The position numbers and the translations under genes are program-made. The notes beneath the pieces were generated by a model, which was not told the origin of the DNA, did not search any database, and saw only the letters and a program-made list of their open reading frames with translations. 64,000 nucleotides of DNA, taken from assembly GCF_002868735.1 (NCBI RefSeq), contig NZ_CP025612.1, positions 1,054,001 to 1,118,000 on the forward strand, written 5' to 3'. Shown here one piece after another: positions 63,676 through 64,000 of this stretch; position 1 is the first letter of the stretch; each line of letters opens with the position of its first letter. Source of the stretch: Niveispirillum cyanobacteriorum. GTDB lineage: Bacteria > Pseudomonadota > Alphaproteobacteria > Azospirillales > Azospirillaceae.

Positions 63676-64000
63676 CACTTGGCGGTATGACAGCCGCAAC
63701 ACACTGACGGGGGCCAACGCCCCCGGCATGGCGGCGGCCTTTGACTTTACCTCGATGGCGGGCACGCCTGGAAACAAAGGCGTCACGACTTTGTAACTGG
63801 AACTGGAGGAGATCGAGTGGGGCAGGTACCACCCCGCCGGGACGCTCAAGGAACGCACCATCCGTGCCTCGGGTGCTGGCGGTGCCGTGGTGGCGGTCCA
63901 CAGCCCCACGGGCGGCCTGTTCTGCCTGCTGCCCAACCGCCAGGGCGGTGTCATCGGCTGGCGGCACCCAGACGGCAAGCTGGGCGAGGCATTATCGTGT
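63676..64000 (+). pseudogene. Unidentified open frame, interrupted by one stop, running off the window
   Basis: A frame beginning YDSRNTLTGANAPGMAAAFD and reaching a TAA at 63794-63796 continues without a further stop to base 64000 (LELEEIEWGRYHPAGTLKER, then GAGGAVVAVHSPTGGLFCLL, PNRQGGVIGWRHPDGKLGEA). Composition looks coding. I do not recognise a family. Either a gene broken by the TAA or two fragments; no good start follows the stop. Confidence 0.4.

Overview
The window is GC-rich proteobacterial DNA. Dense operons with ATGA overlaps, many TonB-dependent receptors, an N-type ATPase and a type I-C CRISPR system suggest an alphaproteobacterium, perhaps of the Azospirillaceae/Rhodospirillales. 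That placement is inference: no rRNA or other phylogenetic marker is present.

Layout. (1) 1-8.6 kb: the 3' end of an amidase, a Fes/IroE-like esterase, a lipoprotein amidohydrolase, a siderophore receptor, an HSL-type hydrolase and an amino-acid permease. (2) 8.7-12.8 kb: a class III CoA-transferase, ProC and a PaiB-like protein, divergent from a MocR/PdxR regulator. (3) 12.9-20.9 kb: an iron-acquisition block with a free-standing PepSY reductase-like protein, then an operon receptor-DUF3649-PepSY-DUF3325-receptor. (4) 20.9-23.9 kb: a decayed receptor and AraC regulator, with a small intact ORF coupled to the dead receptor. (5) 24-29.3 kb: a probable zinc-starvation (Zur) cluster of COG0523 GTPase, DUF1826, and a PA4064-PA4066-like ABC ATPase/His-rich permease/DUF3299 set plus a small Cys-containing exported protein. 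A shared ATGTTATAACGT-like motif precedes its transcription units.

(6) 29.4-41.8 kb is accessory DNA: an intact IS3-family element with an A7 frameshift site, a displaced 3' end of initiator tRNA with its own terminator, a P4-type integrase, a 2,428-residue RTX protein and an IS21 remnant. (7) 41.8-51.9 kb: a complete type I-C CRISPR-Cas locus (32 repeats, then cas2, cas1, cas4, cas7, cas8c, cas5c and cas3, read right to left). (8) 52-53.7 kb: an RND-pump remnant beside an IS1031-type IS5 element with a TCA target duplication.

(9) 53.9-63.2 kb: a complete N-ATPase operon (atpD-C-Q-R-B-E-F-A-G, minus strand), followed on the same strand by a MotA/MotB-like pair and, convergently, by an unrecognised 421-residue protein. 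The last 0.8 kb holds a decayed IS3 transposase and an unidentified open frame that runs off the window.

The clearest regulatory logic is metal supply: iron receptors with PepSY reductases, and a zinc-depletion cluster. The candidates I find least explained are the MotAB-like/unknown-gene neighbourhood of the N-ATPase, the helically phased GGGTAA arrays near 6 kb, and the small ORF tied to a dead receptor.
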